A DNA stretch of 64,000 nt from Bettongia penicillata ogilbyi (GCA_023548195.1 JAJHZJ010000009.1:3426501-3490500), one strand, 5' to 3'. Counted from the stretch's first letter, positions 23,310 to 33,215 are shown. Notes: generated by a model from the sequence alone, not told the origin. Program-made: numbers and translations.

Positions 23310-23680
23310 ACAAGGTGTGCAGAAGCAGAGTGGAAGAGATTTCAGTTCCAGGGAGCCCTGGAGACCCGTCCCCAGGGTCCGTCGCACCCCGGAAAGTGGA
23401 CCCCACCCCCAGCGCTGCCCTGGCCGCAGCCCCAGAGAAGCTGATCCGAGCAGACTTCAGAGACGGAAGCTCCGGCAGCCGGGAAAGTCCCTCCACCCAC
23501 AGAAGCTACAGGTCAGTGAGAGAGAAGGCCAGGCTGGAGGAGGGGAGCGGAGCGTCTCCGTGACTTGGGCTCCCTCGGGAGGAAGCGGCGGCGGCAGAGA
23601 CGGGGGCAGGAAGCAGCGGAGGCAGAGGGGTGGGCAGCGGCTGAGGCGGCAGCGGCCGGGCACTCAGGAATCCCCCAGCA
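23310..23680. promoter_or_regulatory. CpG-rich HAL1 5' UTR (internal promoter region)
   Basis: By eye this has by far the highest GC and CpG content in the window. It gives overlapping frames of Arg/Pro/Ser-rich composition on both strands (for example 23,317-23,724), which I take as artefacts of base composition. Internal promoter activity is expected by analogy with L1. Confidence 0.6.
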
Positions 23681-23694
23681 GCAGGCAGGATCTT

Positions 23695-23914
23695 CATTAC
23701 GGAAGGTTCCTGCATAAAATCTGAGGGAGCTGAGCCTGGGAGACGGCCCTGCCCCCACCCCGCTCTATTACTGAAGGCTTCTGCATAAAGCCCCTGAAGG
23801 AACTGAGCCTGGGAGGCGGGCCCCCCACCCTGCCCCCACCCGCTCCATTCCTGAAAGTCTCTACATAAAGCCCCTGAGGGAACTGAGCCTGGGAGGCGGC
23901 CCTGCCCCCACCCC
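23695..23914 (+). repeat. Three tandem about 70-80-bp units in the HAL1 5' UTR
   Basis: Units start near 23,695, 23,766 and 23,846. Each runs from 'ctgaaggcttctgcataaa'-like sequence through 'aactgagcctgggaggcgg' to a C-rich 'cctgcccccacccc' segment. Confidence 0.85.
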
Positions 23915-24050
23915 AGCACCTGAACTAAAGCTCACTGATTGACAGCCAGCAGGAGGAAAGCCCATTTAAATCTCAGAGGCCAAGCACTAGCTGGGCGGAT
24001 CCAGGCGGGGGTGGAAAGGAATCTCAGAAGTCAAGTAACTGGCTGGAAAA

Positions 24051-25151
24051 ATGCCTAGAAAAGGGAAGAAAAATAAGACTATAGAGAGTTTTTTCCAACA
24101 AAGGCAAATGATCCCGACCTTTGGATCTGATGACGAGGACGTATCCTTGCCATCAGGGAAAGACATGGAGGGTGGGGCATCAGTACCCCAGACACCCCAG
24201 GGGGGTGGCAGATGGGCTCAGGCCCTGGAAGAGCTCAAAAAGGATTTTGAAAAGCAAGTTAGACAGGTGGAGGAAAAACTGGGAAGGGAAATGACAGAGA
24301 TGCAAGAAAAGTATGAAAAACGGGTCAATACCTTGGTAAAGGAGACCCAAAAAAATGCTGAGGAAATTAACACCTTGAAAAATAGGCTCACTCAATTGGC
24401 AAAGGAGGTTCAAAAAGCCAATGAGGAGAAGAATGCTTTCAAAAGCAGAATGAGCCAAATGGAAAAAGAGGCTCAAAAGCTCACTGAATTTAATAGTTCT
24501 CTCAAAATTAGAATGGAACAGATGGAGTCTAATGACTTTATGAGAAACCAAGAAATCACCAAACAAAACCAAAAGAACGAAAAAATGGAAGAGAATGTGA
24601 AATATCTCATGGGAAAAACAACTGACCTGGAAAATAGATCCAGGAGAGACAATTTAAAAATTATGGGACTCCCTGAAACTCATGATCAAAAAAAGAGCCT
24701 AGACATCATCTTCCATGAAATTATCACGGAAAACTGCCCTGACATTCTAGAACCAGAGGGCAAAATAAGTGTTGAAAGAATCCATCGATCACCACCTGAA
24801 AGAGATCCAAAAAGAGAAACTCCTAGGAACATTGTGGACAAATTCCAGAATTCCCAGCTCAAGGAGAAAATCTTGCAAGCAGCTAGAAAGAAACAATTCC
24901 AGTACTGTGGAAATACAATCAGGATAACCCAAGATCTAGCAGCTTCTACATTAAGGGATCGAAGGGCGTGGAATAGGATATTCCAGAAGGCAAAGGAACT
25001 AGGACTCAAACCAAGAATCACCTACCCAGCTAAACTGAGTATAATACTTCAGGGGAAAATATGGTCTTTCAATGAAACAGAGGACTTTCAATCATTCTTG
25101 ATGAAAAGACCAGAGCTGAAAAGAAAATTTGACTTTCAAACACAAGAATGA
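24051..25151 (+). CDS. HAL1 ORF1 protein (L1 ORF1p-like RNA-binding chaperone), intact
   Basis: Complete 366-residue frame, ATG with A at -3. L1 ORF1 proteins coat element RNA as trimers, act as nucleic-acid chaperones and form cytoplasmic RNPs. Visible parts: a basic N-terminus with N8-KTIESFF-F15, close to a PCNA-binding PIP box; an acidic linker with a DDED run (27-30); a coiled coil at about 55-195 with three 21-residue repeats (106-126, 127-147, 148-168), two of which carry the RhxxhE trimer motif (R133-E138, R154-E159); an RRM starting at NLKIMGLPE (201-209) with VERIHR (241-246); and a C-terminal domain with RITQDLAAST (291-300) and YPAKLSI (325-331). No endonuclease or RT follows. Family function is known from placental L1; activity of this copy is inference. 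Confidence 0.9.
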   Translation: MPRKGKKNKTIESFFQQRQMIPTFGSDDEDVSLPSGKDMEGGASVPQTPQGGGRWAQALEELKKDFEKQVRQVEEKLGREMTEMQEKYEKRVNTLVKETQKNAEEINTLKNRLTQLAKEVQKANEEKNAFKSRMSQMEKEAQKLTEFNSSLKIRMEQMESNDFMRNQEITKQNQKNEKMEENVKYLMGKTTDLENRSRRDNLKIMGLPETHDQKKSLDIIFHEIITENCPDILEPEGKISVERIHRSPPERDPKRETPRNIVDKFQNSQLKEKILQAARKKQFQYCGNTIRITQDLAASTLRDRRAWNRIFQKAKELGLKPRITYPAKLSIILQGKIWSFNETEDFQSFLMKRPELKRKFDFQTQE

Positions 25152-25286
25152 GAAGAAGCATGAAAAAGGAAACAGCAAAGAGAAGTCTTAAGGGACTTAC
25201 CAGAAGTGAACTGTTTACATTCATACAGGGAAAGACAATATTTCTAACTCTTAAACCTTTTCAGTATCTGGGTAGTTGGTGGGACC

Positions 25287-25366
25287 GCACATACACATGT
25301 ACACGCATGCACACACATACACACATGTACACGCATGCACACACATAGACACATGCACACACATAT
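25287..25366 (+). repeat. CA-rich tract with a duplicated unit
   Basis: Alternating CA/CG/TG run in which 'acatgtacacgcatgcacac' occurs twice, 27 bp apart. A similar tract follows ORF1 in the other two HAL1 copies (about 35,010-35,060 and 47,190-47,315). Confidence 0.85.
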
Positions 25367-25429
25367 AGAGATAGAGAGCACAGATTGAAGTGAATAGGAT
25401 GGGACCATACCTTAAAAGAAATTAAGGTA

Positions 25430-25800
25430 AATGGTGAGAGAGAAATGTAGTGGGAAGAAAGAGGGGGAAATGGAAGGGGGTAACTATATGTCATTTAAGA
25501 GGCAGGTAGGAGTTTTTCTTAGTGGAGGGAAAAAGAGGAGAGCTGAGAAAAACAAAAACAAAAACAAAAAAAACAAGAAGTTTACCCTCATCACATATGA
25601 CTAAACGAAAGAGTGAAATGCACACTCATTTTGGTATGAAAACCTATCTTACAGTATAAGAAAGTGGGGGAGAAGGAGATATTGCAAGGGAGGGGATGAT
25701 GGAAGGGAGGGCAAAGGGAGGAGGGAGCAATTTGAAGTCAACACTTGGGGAGGGACAGGATCAAAAGACAGAAGAGAAACAAGGAGGGGCAGGTTAGGAG
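25430..25800 (+). repeat. Polypurine 3' UTR tract
   Basis: Long G/A-dominated stretch ('ggagggagggcaaaggg' style) in the sense strand, typical of L1-clade 3' UTRs. Confidence 0.7.
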
Positions 25801-26115
25801 GGATGGTAATCCAGTCAGTCTTACACAACACGACTATCAGGGAGGTCATTTGCAAAACTACACAGATAGGGCCTATATTGAATTGCCTGCCGTCCCAAAG
25901 GGAATGGGTGGGGAGGGAGGGATGGGGAGAATTTGGAACTCAAAGTTTTAGGAACAACTGTTTAGTATTGTTGTTGCAACTAGGAAAGAAGACATACAGG
26001 TAATGAGGAATAGAAAGTCATCTGGCCCTACAGGAGAAAAGAGAAGATGGAGACAAGAGAAGGGAGGGATGACAGAAGAGAGGGCAGATTGGAGATAGGG
26101 AAAATTAGATTGCTT

Positions 26116-26139
26116 GGGGTATCGGGGTGGGGGGAGGGG
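26116..26139 (+). other. G-quadruplex motif near the HAL1 3' end
   Basis: Four G tracts of at least 4 bases at 26,116-26,119, 26,124-26,127, 26,129-26,134 and 26,136-26,139, with loops of 4, 1 and 1 bases. A fifth G4 tract is at 26,146. Confidence 0.75.
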
Positions 26140-26187
26140 ATAAAAGGGGAGAAAATTTGGAACCCAAAAATTTGTGAAATTGAATGT

Positions 26188-26225
26188 AAAAAATTAAATA
26201 AATAAATAAAATGTAAAAAAAAAAT
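26188..26225 (+). other. A-rich tail of the HAL1
   Basis: (TAAA)n and A-run ending directly at the right duplication. 'aataaa' motifs within it can serve as the polyadenylation signal. Confidence 0.85.
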
Positions 26226-26241
26226 AAGGAATGTAACTACT
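26226..26241 (+). repeat. Target-site duplication, right copy
   Basis: Identical 16-mer to 23,185-23,200. Confidence 0.95.
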
Positions 26242-26434
26242 AGGAACATGACTTGGAAAAAAATTAATGGAAAAAAATCTTACAACTATACCCCTGCCCC
26301 TAGCTCCTTACATTCAAACAAATAGATTAAAACTCATAAGCACATGTGAAGTAATAGGGCCCACATTGATCGCTGTGCCTTAGGCAGGTATGTCCCACAT
26401 AAAAAGGCACTCCAGATTTCTTCCCATTTCATCT

Positions 26435-26650
26435 TCCCATGACCTAGTGGATAGAGTACCAAACTCAGAGGACCTGAGTTCAAGTCCTTCCCCTAGCACT
26501 CATTACCTGTGTGACTCTGGGAGAATAATTTAACCTCTGAGTCTCTTTCCTTCTTACAAAATGGGGATAAAAATAGAATCTACATCATTTAATTGTTATG
26601 CTCAAATGACATAAATGCACGGAAAGCTGTATAAATGTCAGTTACTATCA
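26435..26650 (+). mobile_element. MIR-type SINE
   Basis: 'gacctgagttcaagtccttc', 'taacctctgagtctctttcc' and 'aaagctgtataaatgtcagt'. Confidence 0.75.
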
Positions 26651-26845
26651 CTCACATTTGACTTGAAAACCATGCTAGTGGTCACCAAGAGTCCCATTTC
26701 TCTGAAGCCAAGGCAATTTCCCTAACAAAAAAAGGTTATGAATGGCAGAGTAGAGTTAGTATGGTGTTTTGTTTTGTTTTTAGTCTTTGGCAGAGAATTC
26801 TTGTATTTCATGTTGAAAAAGAAAAGATATTATACACATTACAAA

Positions 26846-26990
26846 AGTCAATCAATCAGCAAGAATTTATTAAGTGCCTCCCATGTGCCAGGCGTTGAAT
26901 TGCAAAGACAAAAATGAATGAGAAGCTTATATTTTATGGGGGAGATAGCACATAAACATATACAAAATAAAGACAAATTCATTTCTAGTC
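26846..26990 (-). mobile_element. L2 3' end
   Basis: 'caagaatttattaagtgcct' and 'cccatgtgccaggcgttgaa', followed by a degraded body. Confidence 0.6.
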
Positions 26991-27544
26991 CAAAGTGCTA
27001 AATCCCAAATCACATTGTAAAAGGTATACACAGCTCCCTTGTACACACATATACATACACAAACACATGCATAGCTTCATGAGTATACCTCAGATGAAAG
27101 CTCTCTCAGAAGACTAGCCTAAGTCCCTACCTTAATTGGAAGAAAGCTAGTGGATTATTCTCCATCTATGAAACCTTTTACTCACACATGTGTATTAGTG
27201 TATATAAAATAAGACAGAGAGAGGGAGAGAGAGACTAATCAAGGGTCAGAACTCACTTCAAGGTCATTTGCTCCCTTGGTGTTCCACTTGTTAACTTTCA
27301 TTCCTTCTGGACTAGATCCTGTTCTGTCTGGATCTTTGGTACCTACTAGCTGATTCACAAACATTCTAGACACTGGTGAGTTTACAAGACATCTTTGTAG
27401 TGGAATGTTTGCCCTACCACCTCTTTTTTGAATGAGTCAGGGAAGCCTTCCAAAATTACCTGAGACAGATTTTTAATAATTTTCCAGTGGTACTAAGGCT
27501 ATCAATTATCTCTCAAATCTTTCCTCTCCCTATCTACAAAAACC
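26991..27544. other. Intergenic with small CA and GA runs
   Basis: Short CA-rich (27,040-27,070) and GA-rich (27,212-27,235) stretches. No gene seen. Confidence 0.4.
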
Positions 27545-27812
27545 AGTCATTCAGTCAATAAATATTTACTTATTAATAACTATGTGCCAGGCACTCTGCT
27601 AAGTGCTTTATAAGTATTATTTCATTTAATATTCACTAGAACCCTGGGAGATAGGTACTACTATCCCCATTTTACCGATGATGAAGCTAAGGCAGAGGTG
27701 AAGGGACTTGTCCAGGGTCACACAACTAGTGAATGACTAAGGCAGGATTTGAACTCAGGTCTTCCTGACTTCAAGTCTAGTGTTTTATCTGTTGCACCAC
27801 CTAGCTGCTCAA
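27545..27812 (-). mobile_element. MIR/Ther1-type SINE, full length
   Basis: L2-like tail 'ctatgtgccaggcactctgc', core 'cccattttaccgatgatgaa', head 'ttgaactcaggtcttcctga' and 'gcaccacctagctgctc'. It is one of the best preserved copies in the window. Confidence 0.85.
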
Positions 27813-28059
27813 GTACCTAATACTTACCGCCTAATACCTACTATGTACACATATAGTCCTGCATTAGCTATTCTGAGGTATATAAAAAAGTATAAAACTT
27901 ATGGAAGTGAACTTTGAAAACTAAAAATAAATAAATTGATAGTTTTTGTTAAAGGATAGCATATTCTATTCTTCCTTACAATCTAGCCCAAGAAATAATA
28001 CAGATGTTTAAAACAATAATGAAAGTTATTTCCTAAGCTAGAACAGGTATACCACATAC

Positions 28060-28302
28060 AACAGGCACCTGGGTAGCCTGGAAAGAGTACTAGACCTGGA
28101 GGCAGGAAGACTTTAGTTCAAATTCTCCCTCAAAGATTTATTATCTATGTGAATCTGGGGAAGTCACTTAATTTCTGCCTCAGAGATTACCATTTGTAAA
28201 ATTATGATAAGAATAGCAACGACCTCACAAGGTTGCCGTGAATATCAAATGACATAATATTTTTAAAGCAACTTAAAATGCTATGTAAACACCAGTCATT
28301 AG
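28060..28302 (+). mobile_element. MIR-type SINE
   Basis: 'ctggaggcaggaagacttta', 'ggggaagtcacttaattt' and 'acctcacaaggttgccgtga'. Confidence 0.75.
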
Positions 28303-29974
28303 TGGTCTTATACCACAGTGCTGCGACCAATATTATTTCACAACATTATTAATGCAACATCATTTAACCCCGCTGTAATACTGTTTGGTCAATTACCTGA
28401 GACACAAATTAGAAGGTCAGCAAAAATCAGAGTTACCATAACATATAAACAGTAATGTTTAGCTTCCCTGAGCATCGGTTTGATTACCCTTGTCAAACTG
28501 TTCCTTGAATGAACATTCTTTTCCCCTAACAATGTTTGTGCCTAAACATCATTACCTGCCCCACTCTTCTACTAACATCATGTTTTCCGGGAACCATTGG
28601 GTAAAATTAGGCTAGGTATGACTACGTGTTGTGTCTAATGAGTGGTAAAGAGAACAAGCAATATAGGAGTTCCTTGGAAACAAAAATTGTTGTGGTCTCA
28701 GTCCATCAGGAAATGTATCACGTAGTTAATAAGCATCCATAGTGTCCCAGGCAGAATTTCAACCCAGTTCTTCCCTGCTTCAGTTCTAAAGTCATGTCTA
28801 CAATACCACGCTGTTTCTTGTGAAGCATTATTTTAGTTTAAATAAATAATAGCCTTTTAAAAAATAAAGTAAGTTGGGACTTATATGAAATATGATTTTG
28901 AATGCCAATCTCTATCTTCTAGCCAGAACATCTCTTAGACTTATTCCTAACCTCACCTTCTGTTTCTATACTCACAATACTAAGGTCAGTAGTATCTATG
29001 AGCCACACTAACATCCATCCCCTAAGTCTTTTCTTTTCTTTTAGCCCTCCCTTCCAATATCCAGGCACCTGGAAGGCAAGCAAAGATTCAGGAGACAAGA
29101 AAGAATCTCTTCACAAACAAAGGTTCCATGGTTATGAAGGCAAATGTTGTTTCCCCCCTATTCATTCACAGAAACTGGGCTATTGTGGAGAGAGGTTCAG
29201 TGGGCAAGGAAATGAGGCACTGAATATTCATTGGACAACCAAGTACTTCAGTAAAATGAACATGGATGGCCAAGGAAGGATTCTGAGTAATCTCTAAATT
29301 TGCATTTCAATTGCAAAATACAAATTAAACCCAAAGTTATCAAAGAAAAGATGAAGATCAAAGTAATTCAACACTCCTGAAAAGGAAGAGATTAAAGAAA
29401 GTGAATCAAACATGATTTTAAAGAGATATTAAAAGGTGTTAATGCAGGCTAATGCAGCTAATGAAGGGGGGAAAGGAGCTGCTCAATTAGCATTTCCAGC
29501 AAGAAGGGGAGCTTTTTGCAGCCTCCCCAACATATCAAGGTTTGAATTCTACCTCTTATTAAAAGAAAGCTTCAAATATTTTAAAAAGCAGAATAGATTA
29601 AAAATAGATTTATGATAATTACTTCTCCATCCATAATAGTAACAATTTATCTTTATGCTCTGAAAACCAAGTCTAATAATACAGATCCAAAAGGCAGCCC
29701 CAAGCATTCTTTGAAGTGCGGTAGAGAAAATGAAGAAGAGATGGACGAGGTACTGATCAATAATGGGGAAACTTAGACTAGCCTAAGGAGTTTTCTACTT
29801 TACTTTACTTTCCCCTTTTTGATTTACATTTCATAGAAATTACGATGAGAAAAAACAAACTACTTTCCCCTTATACCAAGGTCATTATGGGAACAAAGAA
29901 GAGTGTCAACCAGGAGAGATGGTGCCCAGGACCAAAATATCTACACACTTCTGTGACATTTGTAACTGTAATGT
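28303..29974. other. Repeat-poor stretch, possible conserved non-coding DNA
   Basis: Apart from a MIR remnant at about 28,735-28,815 I see no repeat. Positions 29,400-29,760 are AT-rich with several TAAT/ATTA cores ('gctcaattagcatttcc', 'gcagctaatgaagg') and no open frame of note. No gene is supported; the 99-codon frame at 28,998-29,297 has no domain. Confidence 0.35.
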
Positions 29975-30066
29975 TACCTAGCACTAGCTGCCCAAAGTAT
30001 TTACATATGCTATATCATTTGATTCTCACAAGAACCTTGTAAGATAGGTGCTATTATTATTTCCTT
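29975..30066 (-). mobile_element. MIR-type SINE fragment
   Basis: 'tttgattctcacaagaacct' and 'gataggtgctattattattt' are the MIR tail/core in reverse. Confidence 0.6.
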
Positions 30067-30335
30067 TAAGTGTATCTGGCATACATTTCTTCTGATAATC
30101 ATTATAGGAATTGGTTGGGTACAAATCTTATCCTACCTTCCCCTAGGATGATGAAGTTGCTTTGTTCTGACATCCTTGCCTGTCAATTTCTCTTAGAGGT
30201 GACATTTATCTTTGAAAATCCTGTGCTAATGTACATATGCATAGTGGTGGGAGTGAAGGAGGGGATGATTATGGTGATGTCTCCCTAACTGAAAGATTTC
30301 CAGAGGGGGATGATGCAAAAGCTCCCTTATTTCTT

Positions 30336-31338
30336 TTCTTTTTTTTTAATATTTATTTATTTTTAGTTTTCAATATTCACTTTTATAAGATTTTGAGTTT
30401 TAAATTTTCTCCTCCTCCTTCCCTTTCTCCCTCCGCAAGACTGTGTGCAATCTGATATAGGCCTTACATGTGTAATAATATCAAACACATTCCCATGTTA
30501 GTCATGTTGTACAGAACAATTAGGACCAAAGAGAAATGTCACAAGAAAGAAGAAACAAAAAAAGAGAGAGAGAGAAAATAGTGTGCTTCAGTCTGAATTC
30601 AGACTCTATAGGTCTTTCTCTAAATGTGAATGACATTTTCCATCATGAGTCTTTTGAAATTGTTAGATCATTGTTGAAATGTCTATCAAAGCTGGTCATC
30701 ACACAATGTTATTTGTGCTGTGTACAACGTTCTCCTGGTTCTGCTCTCTTCACTCAGCATTAGTTCATGCAAGTCTTTCCAGGTTTTTCTGCTCATCATT
30801 TCTTACATTCATATCCCATGACTTGTTTAGTCGTTCCCCAATTGATGGACACCCCTAAATTTTCAATTCTTGTATACCACAAAAAGAGCTGCTATAAATA
30901 TTTTTGTACATGTAGGTCCTTTTCTCATTTTTATCATCTCTTTTTGATGCAGAACCAGAAGTGGTATTGCTGGGTCAATGGGAATGCACAGTTTTACAGC
31001 TCTTTGGGAATAGTTCCAAACTGCTTTCCAGATTGGTTGGATCAACTTACAACTCCACCAACAATGCATTAGTATTCCAATTTGCCCATATCTTCTCCAA
31101 CATTTATCATTTTCCTATTTTGTCATGTTAGCTACTCTCATAGATGTTAGGTGGTATCTGAGAGTTGTTTTCATTTGTATCTCTCTAATCAATAGTGATT
31201 TAGAGCATTTTTTCATATGACTATAGACAGCTTTAATTTCTTCCTCTGAAAACTGTCTTTTCATATCCTTGATCATTTTTCCTGCATTTGCTTTGAGCAG
31301 TTTCAATTTTGCTTTGCTCATAGAGCACAACACCTTCT
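30336..31338 (-). mobile_element. L1 3' end (ORF2 C-terminus and 3' UTR)
   Basis: Antisense L1. The poly(T) at about 30,338-30,349 marks its A tail; ORF2-derived sequence follows to the right. Truncated in ORF2 near 31,340. This type of element would supply reverse transcriptase for HAL1. Confidence 0.8.
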
Positions 31339-31351
31339 CTGATATGGGCAC
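30863..31351 (-). pseudogene. L1 ORF2 C-terminal fragment
   Basis: Two open pieces in different frames. 31,351-31,115 contains 'AVYSHMKKCSKSLLIREIQ' and 'TTLRYHLTSMRVANM'. 31,069-30,863 contains 'HCWWSCKLIQPIWKAVW' and 'IPIDPAIPLL', the cysteine-rich end of L1 ORF2 proteins. The endonuclease and RT core are absent. A frameshift lies near 31,070-31,115. Confidence 0.85.
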
Positions 31352-31450
31352 ACGATACTAAGCAGTCTTGTGACAGTATCTCCTGTCACACAATGAATTC
31401 CAAAGTTCTTAAGAGAGACCTTGAAAGTGTCCTTGCATTGTTTCTTCTGA
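31339..31450. other. Short unassigned segment
   Basis: Lies between two minus-strand retroelements ('tgacagtatctcctgtcaca'). It could be an insertion or flanking DNA. Confidence 0.3.
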
Positions 31451-32189
31451 ACATTAGTAATCTATAATTGAAATTATTTAATCCCATTTCCCTGCCCCTC
31501 ATTTCCTCACTAAGCTTCTTATACATTCTTATTGTCTCTTAATCCCCCCCTTATAGTCCTTCTCTCCCAAAGCTGCCTTGTTTTACTAGAGATTATTCCC
31601 TTCCCAACTCTACCATACTATTCTCTTCTTAAATAACACCCCTTCTCTCTATACCAGCTTATTTTCCTGTTAAATTTAGTGTATTTCTACACCAAGGTTT
31701 TTGAATGTAATTCTCCTTTTCCTGGTTCAGCTAAGATTGATCATAATGTCTACTCCCTTCACACCATCATCTACATTTGTATATGCTTCTCTGGTACATA
31801 TCAATTATGAAAAAACATACTTTCCTCTCACTTTTTTATTTATTCCTAGAATAATTATTCTCTGGAATATCCTCCTTTTTCTTTCTTCTCTTACAACAAA
31901 ATGGAATGAAATCATTTCCAGGTTTTGCATTTGTCTTTTTCCCTCTATGATCCTTGAACACAATGGAATATTGAAGGGACACTTACCTTTTCTGCTCCTA
32001 TTGGAATATATACATGGTGAATATACAAATGGTGACCATTTATCAATTTCCAGTTGCTTAAAGGCATGTTGCTTTCTAGATTTCCCTTCTCTCCTATATT
32101 TATGTTTCAAAGGCTCTACTGTGACATTTAAAAAGGTTAAAGAGACATCATTTCTGGGTAATTTAATCATTTTATCAATAAGGTCAGAA

Positions 32190-32780
32190 GGTTATTAATA
32201 AAAGAATGGTCATTTGGCTAGCTCTCCCAGACCAAAGACAATTATGGCGGTGGGGCTTACAGTTTATATACCCTTCAAAACATAGTGGTTGAGAGTGACC
32301 TTTGCACAGAGAAATTATCTCTACTCAATCCACCTTCAGCTATACCAGACCACTCCTAGCCTTGGCTATCTAGACAAAAGGATCTGTCTCCACCCAAGCT
32401 TGAGCAGAACACATTAGGCTTTACCACTTTACATTAAATTCATTGCAAGGTTGAGTGGGGTCTAACCAAGATCTAGAAGAGTCAATGCAATCTCATTATC
32501 AGTAGTGTCCTTCAAGAAAAGGAAATTTTTTTTAAAATAAGGAATTTAGAAAAAACGAAGAGCCTCTGAATCTCCCCAAGATATTGGTTATTAATAATCA
32601 TTTCTCATACTACCAGGTTCTGACTATTTTTCACAGGAATGCTTAAAAGTCTTCTTTTTATTAAAGGTTCACCACACACACACACACAACTGCACCCCCA
32701 TCCTCCACCCTCCCACCCCTTTAAGATTATACAGTTTTACAACTTTAGCTATTGTTGTTAGCCTTCGTCTTTTGCCTCTT
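32190..32780. other. Unassigned segment within the old HAL1 3' UTR
   Basis: Not clearly matched by other HAL1 copies, and it makes this 3' UTR longer than the usual 1.0-1.1 kb. It includes a (CA)n run at 32,673-32,688. Possibly an unrecognised insertion. Confidence 0.3.
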
Positions 32781-32842
32781 GGAATATACTATTTCCAGAT
32801 TTTCTCTCCCTAATAGTAGTTGCAGCATTGTCTTATATAACC

Positions 32843-33028
32843 CTATCTGCAGTTCCTTGATTTTAGATTATGACACTCCTTAGGGTTTTCAAATTGTGGG
32901 TTCTTCCAGGAGGTATTCCAGGAGGAGAGGACTCTTCTTATTTTCACTTTGCCCTCTGGTTCTAATAGATCTGGGTAATTGTCTTTTATGATTTCTTGAA
33001 ACATAGTATCCTGGTTTAGTCTGGTCAT
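32843..33028 (-). pseudogene. ORF1 fragment of the old HAL1
   Basis: 'MFQEIIKDNYPDLLEPEGKV' aligns with 'IIFHEIITENCPDILEPEGK' in the intact ORF1 (residues 219-238), the RRM region. Flanking frames are broken. Confidence 0.75.
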
Positions 33029-33215
33029 GGTTTTCAGGGAGTCCAGTGATTCTTAAATTACTTCTCCTCCATGTATTCTCTAGATTAGTTGTTTTTAATA
33101 GTAGATGCTCTGTATTTCCTTCTTTTGTTCATATTTTAACTTTATTCCTATCGTTCTTATACCTCAGTGAATCATTAACTATTATCCACTTCATTTGATT
33201 TCTCAGGGAGTCCAC

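Larger units (their letters stand above)
23201..26225 (+). mobile_element. Full-length HAL1 (half-L1) retrotransposon
   Basis: A 3.0-kb element bounded by a perfect 16-bp duplication. It has an L1-type 5' end ('gaggggcggagccaagatgg'), a GC-rich 5' UTR (850 bp), an intact ORF1, about 1.07 kb of 3' UTR and an A-rich tail. No ORF2 follows ORF1: there is no endonuclease or reverse transcriptase sequence anywhere in it. Two other HAL1 copies in the window have the same ORF1-to-3'-UTR structure, so this is a family trait and not a private deletion. Such elements need L1 ORF2 protein in trans. The perfect duplication and intact frame suggest a recent insertion. Confidence 0.92.

Noticed and set aside
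23317..23919. Several 80-137-codon frames on both strands
   Set aside because: They overlap in the GC-rich HAL1 5' UTR, where stop codons are rare. No domains, and the tandem repeats explain the repeated peptides.
24180..25021. Minus-strand frames of 130 and 111 codons opposite HAL1 ORF1
   Set aside because: They are antisense shadows of the intact ORF1 coiled coil and RRM.
23201..26225. Interpretation as a full L1 with a private internal deletion of ORF2
   Set aside because: The other HAL1 copies in the window show the same direct passage from ORF1 to the 3' UTR, so the ORF2-less form is a family.
31701..32198. 165-codon plus-strand open frame
   Set aside because: It is antisense to the pyrimidine-rich 3' UTR of a minus-strand HAL1. 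The hydrophobic Leu/Phe/Ser content follows from base composition.
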